Positions 25,305 to 34,800 of a stretch of 38,067 nucleotides of DNA are shown here, one piece after another. This DNA is from ChocPot-Mid sp043804925. Its GTDB lineage: Bacteria; Bacteroidota; Ignavibacteria; Kapaibacteriales; UBA2268. Location: the NCBI GenBank assembly GCA_043804925.1, contig JAZDIP010000091.1:1-38067 (forward strand). The letters are read 5' to 3'. Position numbers and translations under genes: made by a program. Under the pieces are notes generated by a model. That model had not been told where the DNA came from, made no database searches, and worked only from the letters and a program-made list of their open reading frames with translations. Every line of letters starts with the position of its first letter. Position 1 is the first letter of the stretch.

Positions 25305-27553
25305 AAAAGTTGACTTTAATTTTAATTTTCTTATTTCTTGCTATATCGCTTTTTGCACAAGAAAAAATGTATATTCATAAATCTGATAACGTTACTCTTG
25401 GAGCATTAATATCTCCAACCGACAGTATTTACTTCAACAGCGATAAATCAATAATATTCTTAAAAATTGCTGACACACTTGCTGAATATCCCTTATCAAA
25501 AATTGACAGCTTGTCTTTCGGTCCAAATTCAGATACTGTATTCATTACCTATCATGATACATGGGTTTCAGTGATTAATCCTCTGGCATTCGAAGGTGTC
25601 TGTGTTGACGTCAATGGTACAAATGTTACTGTAATCCATAGTTTGGAAATACGTGATGTGAATTATTGCCTTTCAGGTATTACAAATAACGGCTCATTCA
25701 AAATTTACAGTGAAAAACGATTCAATCTGATACTTAATAAAATAGATATGACCAATCCGGATGGACCTGCAATTAACAGCCAATCAAACAACAAAGTAAC
25801 TGTTATTTTAGCTGATGGTTCATCAAACAATCTGTCGGACGGAACAACATATTCTGCCCCACCGAACAATAATGAGGGTGAAGAAGAAGACCAAAAGGCA
25901 TGTTTTTTTAGTGAAGGCGAAATTGATTTCAAAGGAACAGGCAGTTTAATAATTAATGGTACAGGAACAGATAAACACGCACTGTGCAGTGATGAAGATA
26001 TCCAGATCGAGAGTGGTCACATTTCAATCACAAGCACAGGAAAAGATGGTATCCATGGAAAAGAAGGTTTTTTCCTAAGCGGCGGAAGTCTGAATATCAT
26101 ATCTGATGGGGATGGCATTGACGGTGATGAAGGTAATATAGAAATTTCAGGGGGGGAACTAATAATAAATTGTTCTTCGGAAGATGTTAGCGGGATTAAA
26201 TGCGACAGTACTTTAACCATATCCGGAGGGAATATCAACATTACGATAAATGGGAATCAATCCGAAGGGTTGAAGAGTTATCAGGAATTGACACTCAGTG
26301 GAGGAACAATCAACATTAACACGACAGGTGCTGTAGTCTTAAATCCTGATGGTTCAGGTTATAATCCTTCGTATTGTTCGGCTATAAAAGGAGAAGGTAA
26401 TATTACTATCAACGGTTCGCAAATCACTTTAACATGTACAGGTATTGCAGGAAAAGGTATATCCTGCGATAAAGACCTGGCAATGACAAGCGGGAATCTT
26501 CAAATTACAACATCGGGCAATGGGGCTACTTATAAAAATTCTACCGGACAGACCGATGTCTATCAGTCAACCTGCATTTCGGGAGATGCTGCCATTAGTT
26601 TACTAGGAGGTACAGTTACAACTTATAGTTCCGGTTCGGCAGGCAGGGGAATAAGCAGTGGTGGAACAATAACCATCGGAAGCACCGTCGTTTCACCTTC
26701 TATAAGTGTTACAACAACCGGTACAAGCATACAAACTTCATCTTCACAGGGAGGATGGCCTCCAAAACAAGATATTGAAGCTGCAGAAGCTAAAGCTATC
26801 AAATCCAATGGGGATGTCACAATAAACAGTTGTAACTTAACAATTTCATCTGCTGATGACGGGATTAAATCAACAACTTCAATTACAATGAATGGTGGCA
26901 ATGTTTCAATAGTAAAATCAGTAGAAGGCATTGAAAGTCCAAATATAACAGTGAATGGAGGAAACCTGAGTATTGTATCAACTGACGACGGATTTAACGC
27001 AACCTATGGCAATGGTGCAGAAAACGATGACAACAGTAAGTTAATTTTGAATGGCGCTTACATTCTGTTAGATGCATCTACCGGAGACCCCCTTGACAGT
27101 AATGGGGATATGGATATAACAGGTGGTACTGTTATTGTTCACGGACCAAAATCCCAACCGGAAGTTGGAATGGATGTAAATGGGACCAAAAATATTTCGG
27201 GTGGTTTTTTGGTAGTTTCAGGGACTAATTCTTTTATGACAGAAGCAATGAGTACAAGTTCAGGGCAATATTCAGTACTTATTAAGTCACAACAAAGTAT
27301 TTCCAATTCATCATTATTTCATATTCAGGATGCAAGCGGGAATGATTTGGTAACATTCAAACCTGTACGTAATTATTATTCGATAATATTTTCATCGCCT
27401 GAACTAAAAAGTGGAGGAACTTACAGCATTTATACCGGCGGGAGTTCGACTGGCACTTTGAAAGATGGCTTATATACCGGAGGCACTTATTCGGGTGGAA
27501 CAATGAAAAAAACTTTCACCATACAAAGCAAAGTTACAAATGTAACGATGTAG
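25301..27553 (+). CDS. Secreted beta-helix protein, Cthe_2159-like carbohydrate-binding (DUF4353) family
   Basis: A 750-residue exported protein with a signal peptide (about 1-19, ending LFAQ). After a short N-terminal unit ending YPLSKIDSLSFG comes a large right-handed beta-helix (about 100-680). Its repeats include GPAINSQSNNKVTVILADGS, FKGTGSLIINGTGTDKHALC, ITSTGKDGIHGKEG and ISSADDGIKSTTSITMNGG. This DGI-rich ladder is the signature of the Cthe_2159/DUF4353 family, whose founding member binds cellulose and pectin-like acid sugars with calcium. Unlike most secreted proteins here, it has no T9SS sorting domain; the C-terminus is a Gly/Thr-rich beta segment. Translation is coupled to the small T9SS protein before it. 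Confidence 0.88.
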   Translation: MKKLTLILIFLFLAISLFAQEKMYIHKSDNVTLGALISPTDSIYFNSDKSIIFLKIADTLAEYPLSKIDSLSFGPNSDTVFITYHDTWVSVINPLAFEGVCVDVNGTNVTVIHSLEIRDVNYCLSGITNNGSFKIYSEKRFNLILNKIDMTNPDGPAINSQSNNKVTVILADGSSNNLSDGTTYSAPPNNNEGEEEDQKACFFSEGEIDFKGTGSLIINGTGTDKHALCSDEDIQIESGHISITSTGKDGIHGKEGFFLSGGSLNIISDGDGIDGDEGNIEISGGELIINCSSEDVSGIKCDSTLTISGGNINITINGNQSEGLKSYQELTLSGGTININTTGAVVLNPDGSGYNPSYCSAIKGEGNITINGSQITLTCTGIAGKGISCDKDLAMTSGNLQITTSGNGATYKNSTGQTDVYQSTCISGDAAISLLGGTVTTYSSGSAGRGISSGGTITIGSTVVSPSISVTTTGTSIQTSSSQGGWPPKQDIEAAEAKAIKSNGDVTINSCNLTISSADDGIKSTTSITMNGGNVSIVKSVEGIESPNITVNGGNLSIVSTDDGFNATYGNGAENDDNSKLILNGAYILLDASTGDPLDSNGDMDITGGTVIVHGPKSQPEVGMDVNGTKNISGGFLVVSGTNSFMTEAMSTSSGQYSVLIKSQQSISNSSLFHIQDASGNDLVTFKPVRNYYSIIFSSPELKSGGTYSIYTGGSSTGTLKDGLYTGGTYSGGTMKKTFTIQSKVTNVTM

Positions 27554-27597
27554 TTAGAAGGAATCTTAATAGTCAAACAGTCTTTTTGTAATTTGAA

Positions 27598-28872
27598 TTA
27601 TAATTTAACAAATTTAAACAATTTATTATCAGTTTTAATAAAATAAATCCCGGAAGATAAAAAGCTGACATCAATTCTTTTTTGGTTCTTTGTTCTTATT
27701 AGAACTTGTCCTGTTAAGGAAATTATATTAATTTCAATATTTACTAATTCATCATTCAAAATTATAAAATCAGTTGCAGGATTTGGGTATATTAAGAAAT
27801 CTTTGTTGCTATTTAATTTATAAGTTACATCGGCTTGATTACTATCCAATGTTAATCCGGAATATAATATGCAGCCGTCTCCGAAATTGTCAACACCAAC
27901 AACCCAAGCATTAAGTTGTTTGTCAATAAAAAGTCCTGTAAGAAAATTTTCTACGGGAATATATTGTGATTCCCAACTTAAACCTCCATCAGTAGTATTT
28001 ATAATATAGCTGCCATAAGTTCCACAACCTACCGCGGGAGCACCGCCAACTGCCCAACCATTTTGATTGTCATAGAAAACAACATCATTCATGGAATAAG
28101 TCCATGTATCCAATTGCATCTCCCAATTTTCACCGCCATCGGTTGTATGAATAATTAAAATCGAACTGCCGTTTATTCTGTCATAAGAACCGCCAACCGC
28201 CCAACCTTCGTTTTCATCAATAAAAAATAATGAGTTGATTGATTTTTGGGTATTCATATCTTTCTTTATCCAGTTTTCACCTCCGTCAGTTGTTCTAAGA
28301 AGATAAGTTGGATAATTACCTGATATCCATCCGTGTTCTGCATCTGAAAAAAATATGTAACTTAAACTGTAGCATGGTAAATCTAAAACATTTTTCACCC
28401 AGTTCTCACCGGCATCTGTTGTTTTATATAGGACTAATTCCTTATTAAGCTGGTCATCGCCAATAATCCAACCGGTATTATCATCGGTAAAAGTAATACA
28501 TTGAAAGTTCACATCTCCCCAAACCCTTTCTGAATTCCAATTTGTTCCTCCATCTGTTGTACTCAGAATATAACTCCCGCTACCTACTATCCATCCTTTT
28601 TTAGAGTTAATGAAATAAACAGAATTTAAACCAACTCTTGTACCCGGATTTTGGTCAATCCAGTCATTACCATTATTTGACGTGTAAAGAACGGTACTTG
28701 GTTGGTTTACAACAGTACTTGAATAACCTACTGCCCATCCTTCTTGCCCAACAAAAAACACATCCCGAAAACCACCCCGGTTATCGGCAATTTGGACTTC
28801 CCAGTTATCAATCGAGTAACAAAGAAAACTCTGATATAAAAAAGCAATAATAATTAATAACAATTTTTTCAT
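27598..28872 (-). CDS. YCF48-like Asp-box propeller protein with T9SS sorting domain
   Basis: A 424-residue secreted protein with a signal peptide (about 1-20). Six Asp-box blades are visible (STTDGGTNW, KTTDAGENW, RTTDGGENW, HTTDGGENW, NTTDGGLSW and a variant TSNNGNDW), each preceded by a GW-(A/I)-VG motif as in YCF48/HCF136-type propellers. The C-terminal sorting domain starts at FLIYPNPATDF (about 352) and ends LFKFVKL. The ribosome site is AGGGTGG, a few bases from ATG. It lies 34 bases downstream of the larger propeller gene and is probably in the same transcript. Binding partner unknown. Confidence 0.87.
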   Translation of the reverse strand: MKKLLLIIIAFLYQSFLCYSIDNWEVQIADNRGGFRDVFFVGQEGWAVGYSSTVVNQPSTVLYTSNNGNDWIDQNPGTRVGLNSVYFINSKKGWIVGSGSYILSTTDGGTNWNSERVWGDVNFQCITFTDDNTGWIIGDDQLNKELVLYKTTDAGENWVKNVLDLPCYSLSYIFFSDAEHGWISGNYPTYLLRTTDGGENWIKKDMNTQKSINSLFFIDENEGWAVGGSYDRINGSSILIIHTTDGGENWEMQLDTWTYSMNDVVFYDNQNGWAVGGAPAVGCGTYGSYIINTTDGGLSWESQYIPVENFLTGLFIDKQLNAWVVGVDNFGDGCILYSGLTLDSNQADVTYKLNSNKDFLIYPNPATDFIILNDELVNIEINIISLTGQVLIRTKNQKRIDVSFLSSGIYFIKTDNKLFKFVKL

Positions 28873-28906
28873 GGCACCACCCTACATATATAATAATAAT
28901 TTTTTT

Positions 28907-31324
28907 TTATCTATTGATGATAAATTTTTGAGCTAACGGTTTCCCATTGACTTCGCAAACAATAAAATATGTACCATTACTTAGATTTGATACATCTACT
29001 GTTGATACTTTTCCACCTTTCGCTACTAAATTACCTTTTATCGTATATATTTCATATTCCTTTATATCAATTAATAATTCGAGAATATCATTTGAGATGA
29101 CTTCATTTTTCAAAAAAGCAACAGGTTCAAGTTTATTCTTTTCATCAACACTCATTATGGTTGGTAAATCAATTTTGTAAAGTCCGTTATCTTCATGTGT
29201 AATCCATAATGTATTTTCAATTTGAACAATCTGATAATTAAAAGATAAATCGAGATTTTCAACAGGGAAAACACTTATTGATTCATCGCTGCCTATCCTG
29301 ATAAATTTATTAGAGCTGATAAGATAATCATAACCGTATGTATCGAAAATTACCTTTGTACCTCCAATATAGACATCATTGTCATCCGCTATATCGAAGT
29401 AATAATCATGCTCCCAGTTTGTACCATCATACTCGGATATCCCACCTGGTAAAGTGGTTGAGCCGTAACCTTCCCTCCAAATAGTAGTTGGATAGAAAGT
29501 TACTATGAGATTTCCACGATTATTCTGGCTAATATCTTTGAAAGAGTAAGTTTCGGAATATTGGTCTCCATCCTTAGGTATAAACATTCTTTTAATACCA
29601 TTTTTCAATGAAAATAAGGATGCTCCTAATGTATTTATGATTAACTCTCCATCTTTTTTACAAATACCGTAGGTCAATGTACTAAATGATGAATTCAGTT
29701 CGTCCTCTATCAACTCAAAACCATTATTGAACTTGAATAATTGATTGTAATTTTCTATTCTACCGGTTTCCTGAGAATATTCTTTCATATAAGCACTAAT
29801 CCAGATACTACCGGAAGAATCCATGAGTAAAGCATGGTAATCCTCAGTAGGTTCATGTACCGAATCTTCCGGATTTTTTAAAAAACTAATCTTCTCCCAA
29901 TTTTGACCATTATATTTTCTAAGATAATCTTCAAAACTAACAAAATAATTTCCATTGAAATCCGATTCGAGATTTACATCAATTAAAATTGTTGCCCCTT
30001 GCAGTTGATTATTTGCTTGCAGGGGAACAGGAATTACATCCCATTTATTTCCATTAAATGTTTGCAATAAAAAATTATTATTATTTAATCCCAATGCGAC
30101 AACTTTATTGTTGAATCTATCATATACAATGTCCCAGAATTCATTTGTGTATAAGCCCTCCTCTCCAAAAATGACCGGCATATCATTGTTGTACCATTCG
30201 ATAAGATTCTCCTTAACAATATATAACTTTTCATCTAAACCTTCAATGAAAGTAACAATGGTTCCTTTGTCATTTGTTTGAAATCTCAAGAATTCTTCAG
30301 TTATTGGATTATATGTATAAAGTGAACTGTCAACTAAGTAATAGATATAATTTCCCCCCCTAATAATTTTCATATTATGATAATAATCAAGGTCCATTTC
30401 TGTTAAATATTGAGTTACTTTTGTTTCAATATTTGCGGTAAATATTCCATGTCCATTTATTCCATATAACTTTTCACCAACCGGTAGAAATTGATATATA
30501 TAATAATCATCAAACTTGTAGGCAGTGTCAATCGGTTCAAAATCGGTATTGTTCATTTTGTAAAATCCTTTACTCGACTTCACCCATAAGTCATCATTAA
30601 CGTTGTAAATATAAGATGGGAACAAATCTTTGAATTCTTCATGTTTCGGATTTGTAGGCCACATTAGATATTCCAAATTATCAGTTCCGATTTTGGTAAT
30701 AAATCTATATCCTGACCAATTCAATCCAAGATAAGCATAAACATCATCGTTAATTTCTATCAGATTGGCATATAAATGCATTCCTTCATAATCATTGGTC
30801 GAAAAATCTTTCTTTATCCCATTTTCTATCACTTGTATTCTCGGTTCTTTTGATTTTAATAAATAAAGTTTTTCACCTTTAACCAAATGAGCAACTACCC
30901 TATCCGTAACCGATTCGAGTTTACCATCATGAATTCTATAAAGTGAATCGTACTCACTGTAGCAGTGAACTTCATTCATATATTCAAAAAAGAATTGGAA
31001 ACCATTGCGTTTTTCAGAATAGCGGTACTGAATACGTTCGGTGGTTTTGGTAATTTTATCAACTTTGAAAATTCCGGTTTTATTGGCTATAATCAATCCA
31101 TGCTCCGGACTATCGTAAATTCCAGTAATCTGGGCGAAAGGATTTGAGTAATGAATTGCTTCGATAGAAAAAACAGATTGTGTAAATATGAGAAACAAGC
31201 TTATCACAAGCAATATAGAAGAAACAATAACTTTTTTCTTGTATTTAAGAAGCTTATAAATTTTATACAACTTAAATCTCTCAACTCTCGACACATAACT
31301 CATTAGTAGTAAAAATAACTTCAT
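28907..31324 (-). CDS. Large secreted two-component-regulator-like propeller protein, probable T9SS substrate
   Basis: An 805-residue protein. ATG at 31324 is preferred because AAGG lies 6 bases upstream; an in-frame TTG two codons earlier has no advantage. The signal is unusual: about 30 residues, many basic, precede the hydrophobic segment (about 34-55, VIVSSILLVISLFLIF), so this may be a long signal peptide, or the true start may be an internal ATG at 31303. The body is made of propeller-like repeats (LWVKSSKGFYKM, SGSIWISAYM, TLWITHEDNGLYKI) like the periplasmic sensor part of hybrid two-component proteins, but no kinase follows. The C-terminus (NLSNGTYFIVCEVNG, then KFIINR) is a short, diverged T9SS type A domain. 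Confidence 0.8.
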   Translation of the reverse strand: MKLFLLLMSYVSRVERFKLYKIYKLLKYKKKVIVSSILLVISLFLIFTQSVFSIEAIHYSNPFAQITGIYDSPEHGLIIANKTGIFKVDKITKTTERIQYRYSEKRNGFQFFFEYMNEVHCYSEYDSLYRIHDGKLESVTDRVVAHLVKGEKLYLLKSKEPRIQVIENGIKKDFSTNDYEGMHLYANLIEINDDVYAYLGLNWSGYRFITKIGTDNLEYLMWPTNPKHEEFKDLFPSYIYNVNDDLWVKSSKGFYKMNNTDFEPIDTAYKFDDYYIYQFLPVGEKLYGINGHGIFTANIETKVTQYLTEMDLDYYHNMKIIRGGNYIYYLVDSSLYTYNPITEEFLRFQTNDKGTIVTFIEGLDEKLYIVKENLIEWYNNDMPVIFGEEGLYTNEFWDIVYDRFNNKVVALGLNNNNFLLQTFNGNKWDVIPVPLQANNQLQGATILIDVNLESDFNGNYFVSFEDYLRKYNGQNWEKISFLKNPEDSVHEPTEDYHALLMDSSGSIWISAYMKEYSQETGRIENYNQLFKFNNGFELIEDELNSSFSTLTYGICKKDGELIINTLGASLFSLKNGIKRMFIPKDGDQYSETYSFKDISQNNRGNLIVTFYPTTIWREGYGSTTLPGGISEYDGTNWEHDYYFDIADDNDVYIGGTKVIFDTYGYDYLISSNKFIRIGSDESISVFPVENLDLSFNYQIVQIENTLWITHEDNGLYKIDLPTIMSVDEKNKLEPVAFLKNEVISNDILELLIDIKEYEIYTIKGNLVAKGGKVSTVDVSNLSNGTYFIVCEVNGKPLAQKFIINR

Positions 31325-31387
31325 AATCAACCTTATAAAAAATGAAGAAAATCTTATAGAAAACTAAAAAATGTACCCTGTTATTAT

Positions 31388-31418
31388 GTAAAGACACATA
31401 AATAAAGAAAAAGTTACA
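31388..31418 (-). promoter_or_regulatory. Candidate ECF-type promoter upstream of the propeller gene pair
   Basis: On the minus strand, CTGTAACTTTTTCT begins at 31419, and TCTTTAC follows TGTAAC after 18 bases. The -35 half matches the site in front of the sigma-factor gene; the -10 half does not. Distance to the start codon is about 60 bases from the expected transcription start. A chance match in AT-rich DNA is possible. Confidence 0.25.
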
Positions 31419-31566
31419 GTTTTATTTTTATTTTTTAAAAAAAATTTAAAAAATATCTGCTAAATCAACCCTGAGATTTTTCTTATTATAAAAATAATGT
31501 AATATAAAACCTAAAACTGAGTATGTATCTTTCAAAAACAATCATTACTTAAAAAAGAGATTTCTT

Positions 31567-32232
31567 TTATTTTTTATCCTTGAAAAATGTTTCACCTTTT
31601 ATTAACCAAGAATATCCAAAAGCAATAAGTGCAACAGCTTCAAGAATAAGAACCGGCTTATAACAAGAAATCCATGTTTCCTGTAAGAAAAGGAAATAAA
31701 TAAATATCAGTAACATCGAAGCAGCCATTATAATACCGCATATCCTGTAGATTCTGTTTCGTGTCCTTTTCCGTCTTTTTAACTTTTTTTGGTCGGTTTT
31801 TGTGAAAAGGAAAAATGAAATATAAGCTAATGTCAGAAAGTAGAGTGATGCAAATGACAGATGTATCCACATTGAGTAATAATCACAAATCCCGAAAATC
31901 CCGACTTTTTCATAAGATGTGGGATCCATTGAAGTAGGAAAGACTGCTATACCCAAAGCAAAAACACCACTCAAAATCATAAAAATATGGTCATTATCGT
32001 GTCCTTTATAAGTAGTAAGGAATAGCCCGACAGCAAACATTAAACCTATAAAAAAGTCTTTCATATTTGTGTAATAATAAAGACTGACTGAATCCTGGAC
32101 TCCGCAATCACAATTGTTAATGAATCCTCCAATTACGACAATAAATGGCAAAGCCATACCGAGAATACCAATTAATCGGCGCAATGTCATATAGGATATT
32201 ATTGTGTCCGTTTTAAGATTTTTTGTTTTCAT
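31567..32232 (-). CDS. Hypothetical six-span membrane protein
   Basis: A 221-residue polytopic membrane protein. I see about six hydrophobic spans, the first being IGILGMALPFIVVIGGFI and the last VLILEAVALIAFGYSWLI. A short loop contains two cysteines (NNCDCG), and a basic loop KKLKRRKRTRNR lies between spans four and five, likely cytoplasmic. The start is ATG at 32232, because GGAAAG lies 7 bases upstream; the in-frame TTG at 32247 is part of that ribosome site. The overall form recalls DUF998-type proteins, but I cannot name the family. It is separate from its neighbours by gaps of 242 and 335 bases. Confidence 0.75.
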   Translation of the reverse strand: MKTKNLKTDTIISYMTLRRLIGILGMALPFIVVIGGFINNCDCGVQDSVSLYYYTNMKDFFIGLMFAVGLFLTTYKGHDNDHIFMILSGVFALGIAVFPTSMDPTSYEKVGIFGICDYYSMWIHLSFASLYFLTLAYISFFLFTKTDQKKLKRRKRTRNRIYRICGIIMAASMLLIFIYFLFLQETWISCYKPVLILEAVALIAFGYSWLIKGETFFKDKK

Positions 32233-32567
32233 GATTTTACTTTCCAATATAATTATTAATAAAATCGCTTATTTGAAAATATAAGTTAATAAAATTAAAT
32301 TAAATTAAAAAACTCATTTCTTACAAATTCGGATACACTTATCCAAATCGTAGCAAGTACAACCGGAAGAATTTTTTTGCAAATCTTTTCAGAATCTAAT
32401 TATGAAATATATCACTATAACACAAATGAAAAGATTTATTCACTCAATCCTGTTACTTTCCTTTAGTTCACATACTTGGAAATACATCATTTAGCAAATA
32501 CCTTTCGGCAGTTAAACTGCTGAATCTTAGTACTTAGATAAATATAAATCCCCAAATCACTAAGAGA
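32233..32567. other. Gene-free AT-rich gap with two small palindromes
   Basis: No coding frame is credible. GCAGTT-A-AACTGC (32508-32520) is a perfect 13-base palindrome about 50 bases beyond the esterase stop, where it may serve as a terminator or REP-like element. GGATA-CACT-TATCC lies near 32330-32343. Promoter signals for the membrane-protein gene would be expected here, but I see none convincing. Confidence 0.5.
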
Positions 32568-34490
32568 TTATTTTATTATTACCAACTTTTCGCTAATGAT
32601 TTTATCTCCGACAAGGGCTTCGACAATATAAATCCCTGAACTGATACAATCAGTACTTAAATGAATTTCTGTTTTCTCCAATTCAATGTTTTGTTGATAA
32701 ATTTCAAAACCTGCAAGATTTAATATCCTGATTTCTTTAGTATTCGCGGGTATCTTCAAATTTATTAAATCTGTTGCCGGATTTGGTGTAATGGTTAATC
32801 CGGTAATATCTATTACTTCATCCACATCACTAATATCATCATAGGACATAAATCTAATGTTGTCCAGCCAAAGACTTCCGCCTAATCCGGAAACATCTTT
32901 GAAAACAAATGCCGCTTTTGTTTTGTCTTTGTAGTCATCCAGTTTTATTATCTCAGTCCTCCATTGATTTAATGAATTTGGGATAAAAATGCAAGCATTG
33001 ATTGATGTTGGATTTGTTATTGGAGTACCAACTGTTGCAAGACTTGCTCCTGTCTTAGAATAAATATTAGTATAAGTGATTCCACCATCTGTCGTAATTA
33101 AGATTTTAAGAGTATCAGTAAATGTATAATTTTGTGAATACCCACCTGCTGTTGTCAAAGCGATGTAATTAAAACCGACATCAAAAGCAAGACAAGGATT
33201 TTGCACAGAAGTTAAATCTAACAGAGGTGATAAATTGTTCTCAGATAAACCCTGATTGATATTGAAAAATGGAGTATTATACATCATTAATGCATTATTG
33301 CCCTCTGTATGAGCATCTGTGTATACTCCCCATGAAATCATTCCACCGGAATTTTCCAGACTCCAAAAATCCAAAGTCGGTTCTGTCAGTTCAAAACCGA
33401 ATTCAATTGGCAGGTCAATACCTTGCGTCAAGCTTTGAAATTTAGTTGAATACTGTTTGACACTCAGGGAAGGATTGGCATAATCGCCATTTATACTATC
33501 TATCGTAACAATTAAAGTATTCATGTTTTCAGTACAGGTTATCTCAGGCAATTCAATATCAGCGTGTTCGAATGAAGCAAGAGAGCCACTCCATGAGTAA
33601 TTAGATGCTATTCCATTTATTGTATATGTAATTTCTGCTGATGTTAGTGGGGAAGAACCTCTATTTCTCATCCTGAAAAATGGTGTGATAGTCTGTTCAT
33701 AAGTTCTTTCCGGGCGTAATACTTTAGTTATATCTGCATCAAGAGTATTCTTTAAAGGTTGGTTAATAAAATCCAGGCATGCCTGAGTAATTGTATTATT
33801 GGGAATTGAATGCCCCATACCTGGTATCCGTGTAAATGTTACCATCGCATTATTATCTGTAAGTATTTTAAAAACAGTGTCAATTAAGAAATAATAACCT
33901 TCGTCTGTGTCTCCATGTGTTATTGCAATAGGTAATTTTGTCCCATTTTGGTAATTGTAATTTAAACTATAAACAGGGTCATTTTTTGCATCAAGTTGAC
34001 TTTGAACAGCCGGTGTATTCAATAACAATCCCTTGAATTTTTCAGGATTATCTAATCCATATTTGAGAGCGCTTCTTCCTCCTAATGAAAAACCTTCAAG
34101 AATTATCTGCTCCTCATCAATAGAATAATTTGTTATAGAATAACTGATAGCAGAATCAATGATTGTTTCATCACCAACACTGTTATAAAAATCTCCTGCA
34201 GAACCTCCACCTTCGGGACAGGCAAATATCGTGTTTTTAATGAAAGTAGCCCATGCCGGACATAGATTATCCCTGTAACTGTAGCAAGGTTGTCCCGAAC
34301 CATGAAGACATATCATCAAGCTATATTGTTTTGTTGAATCATAGTCGGTTGGGACATAAAAAGAAATTGGCCTTGAACCGTTAACGATGTTAACATTAAT
34401 GTTAAAACTGCCTGTTTGTTGGCTTTGAAGATTTTGAATGCTAATAATTGTTATCAGCATTAAAAGCGTTTTTGTAAATATTTTTTTCAT
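32568..34490 (-). CDS. Secreted alpha/beta-hydrolase (esterase-like) with T9SS sorting domain
   Basis: A 640-residue secreted enzyme. The signal peptide (about 1-23) is followed by an alpha/beta-hydrolase domain (about 30-250) of the depolymerase or feruloyl-esterase type. It shows an oxyanion region LMICLHGSGQPC, the nucleophile elbow EGFSLGGRSA, the acid in ITHGDTDEGY and the base in GMGHSIPNN. A CARDB-like beta domain (about 255-345) and a jelly-roll-like module with SLWLDNIRF (about 370-545) lead to a T9SS type A domain (about 560-640, ITPNPATDLINL, ending KLVIIK). Substrate cannot be read from sequence; polymer or plant ester hydrolysis is plausible. A weak GAGGT ribosome site precedes ATG. 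Confidence 0.87.
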   Translation of the reverse strand: MKKIFTKTLLMLITIISIQNLQSQQTGSFNINVNIVNGSRPISFYVPTDYDSTKQYSLMICLHGSGQPCYSYRDNLCPAWATFIKNTIFACPEGGGSAGDFYNSVGDETIIDSAISYSITNYSIDEEQIILEGFSLGGRSALKYGLDNPEKFKGLLLNTPAVQSQLDAKNDPVYSLNYNYQNGTKLPIAITHGDTDEGYYFLIDTVFKILTDNNAMVTFTRIPGMGHSIPNNTITQACLDFINQPLKNTLDADITKVLRPERTYEQTITPFFRMRNRGSSPLTSAEITYTINGIASNYSWSGSLASFEHADIELPEITCTENMNTLIVTIDSINGDYANPSLSVKQYSTKFQSLTQGIDLPIEFGFELTEPTLDFWSLENSGGMISWGVYTDAHTEGNNALMMYNTPFFNINQGLSENNLSPLLDLTSVQNPCLAFDVGFNYIALTTAGGYSQNYTFTDTLKILITTDGGITYTNIYSKTGASLATVGTPITNPTSINACIFIPNSLNQWRTEIIKLDDYKDKTKAAFVFKDVSGLGGSLWLDNIRFMSYDDISDVDEVIDITGLTITPNPATDLINLKIPANTKEIRILNLAGFEIYQQNIELEKTEIHLSTDCISSGIYIVEALVGDKIISEKLVIIK

Positions 34491-34578
34491 ACCTCTTTTA
34501 TCCTGATTATTAAGAAATAATTATTAAAAATTACAAAAAAAATCTATTTAAAAAAAATTTCTAACTTATAGGTTTACT

Positions 34579-34800
34579 TTAAATGTACTTTCTTGTGCTT
34601 TCATCAATAATTATTGATGATAAAAAAGCTTCAAGGATGCTTAGAGGTATTGCTAAATATAATATCCCGAACGGCAGGACACTCAAATTACCAATAACAA
34701 ACCACATCAAAACAAAACCGACAAACCAGGATTCGATGTGTCTGTCTTTTTAGCATTTTTCCCGGAAAAATAGTAAATTGCAAATGCAATGGATTTGAGT
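34579..34800 (-). pseudogene. Remnant of an integral membrane protein gene (C-terminal part)
   Basis: On the minus strand, positions 34746-34579 read as 55 codons ending in TAA with strong membrane character (WFVGFVLMWFVIGNLSVL, then FGILYLAIPLSILEAFLSS, then IIIDESTRKYI). No start codon is available. Upstream, the adjacent frame (34800-34752) continues plausibly as LKSIAFAIYYFSGKNAK. The two join at a run of five A (34751-34747) if one A has been lost. The remainder is replaced by the start of the methyltransferase gene on the opposite strand. The pattern (GK, basic run, E in an amphipathic start, then spans, then LEA) recalls the end of dolichol/phytol-kinase or CDP-diglyceride-synthase-like proteins, but this is only an impression. 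Confidence 0.5.
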
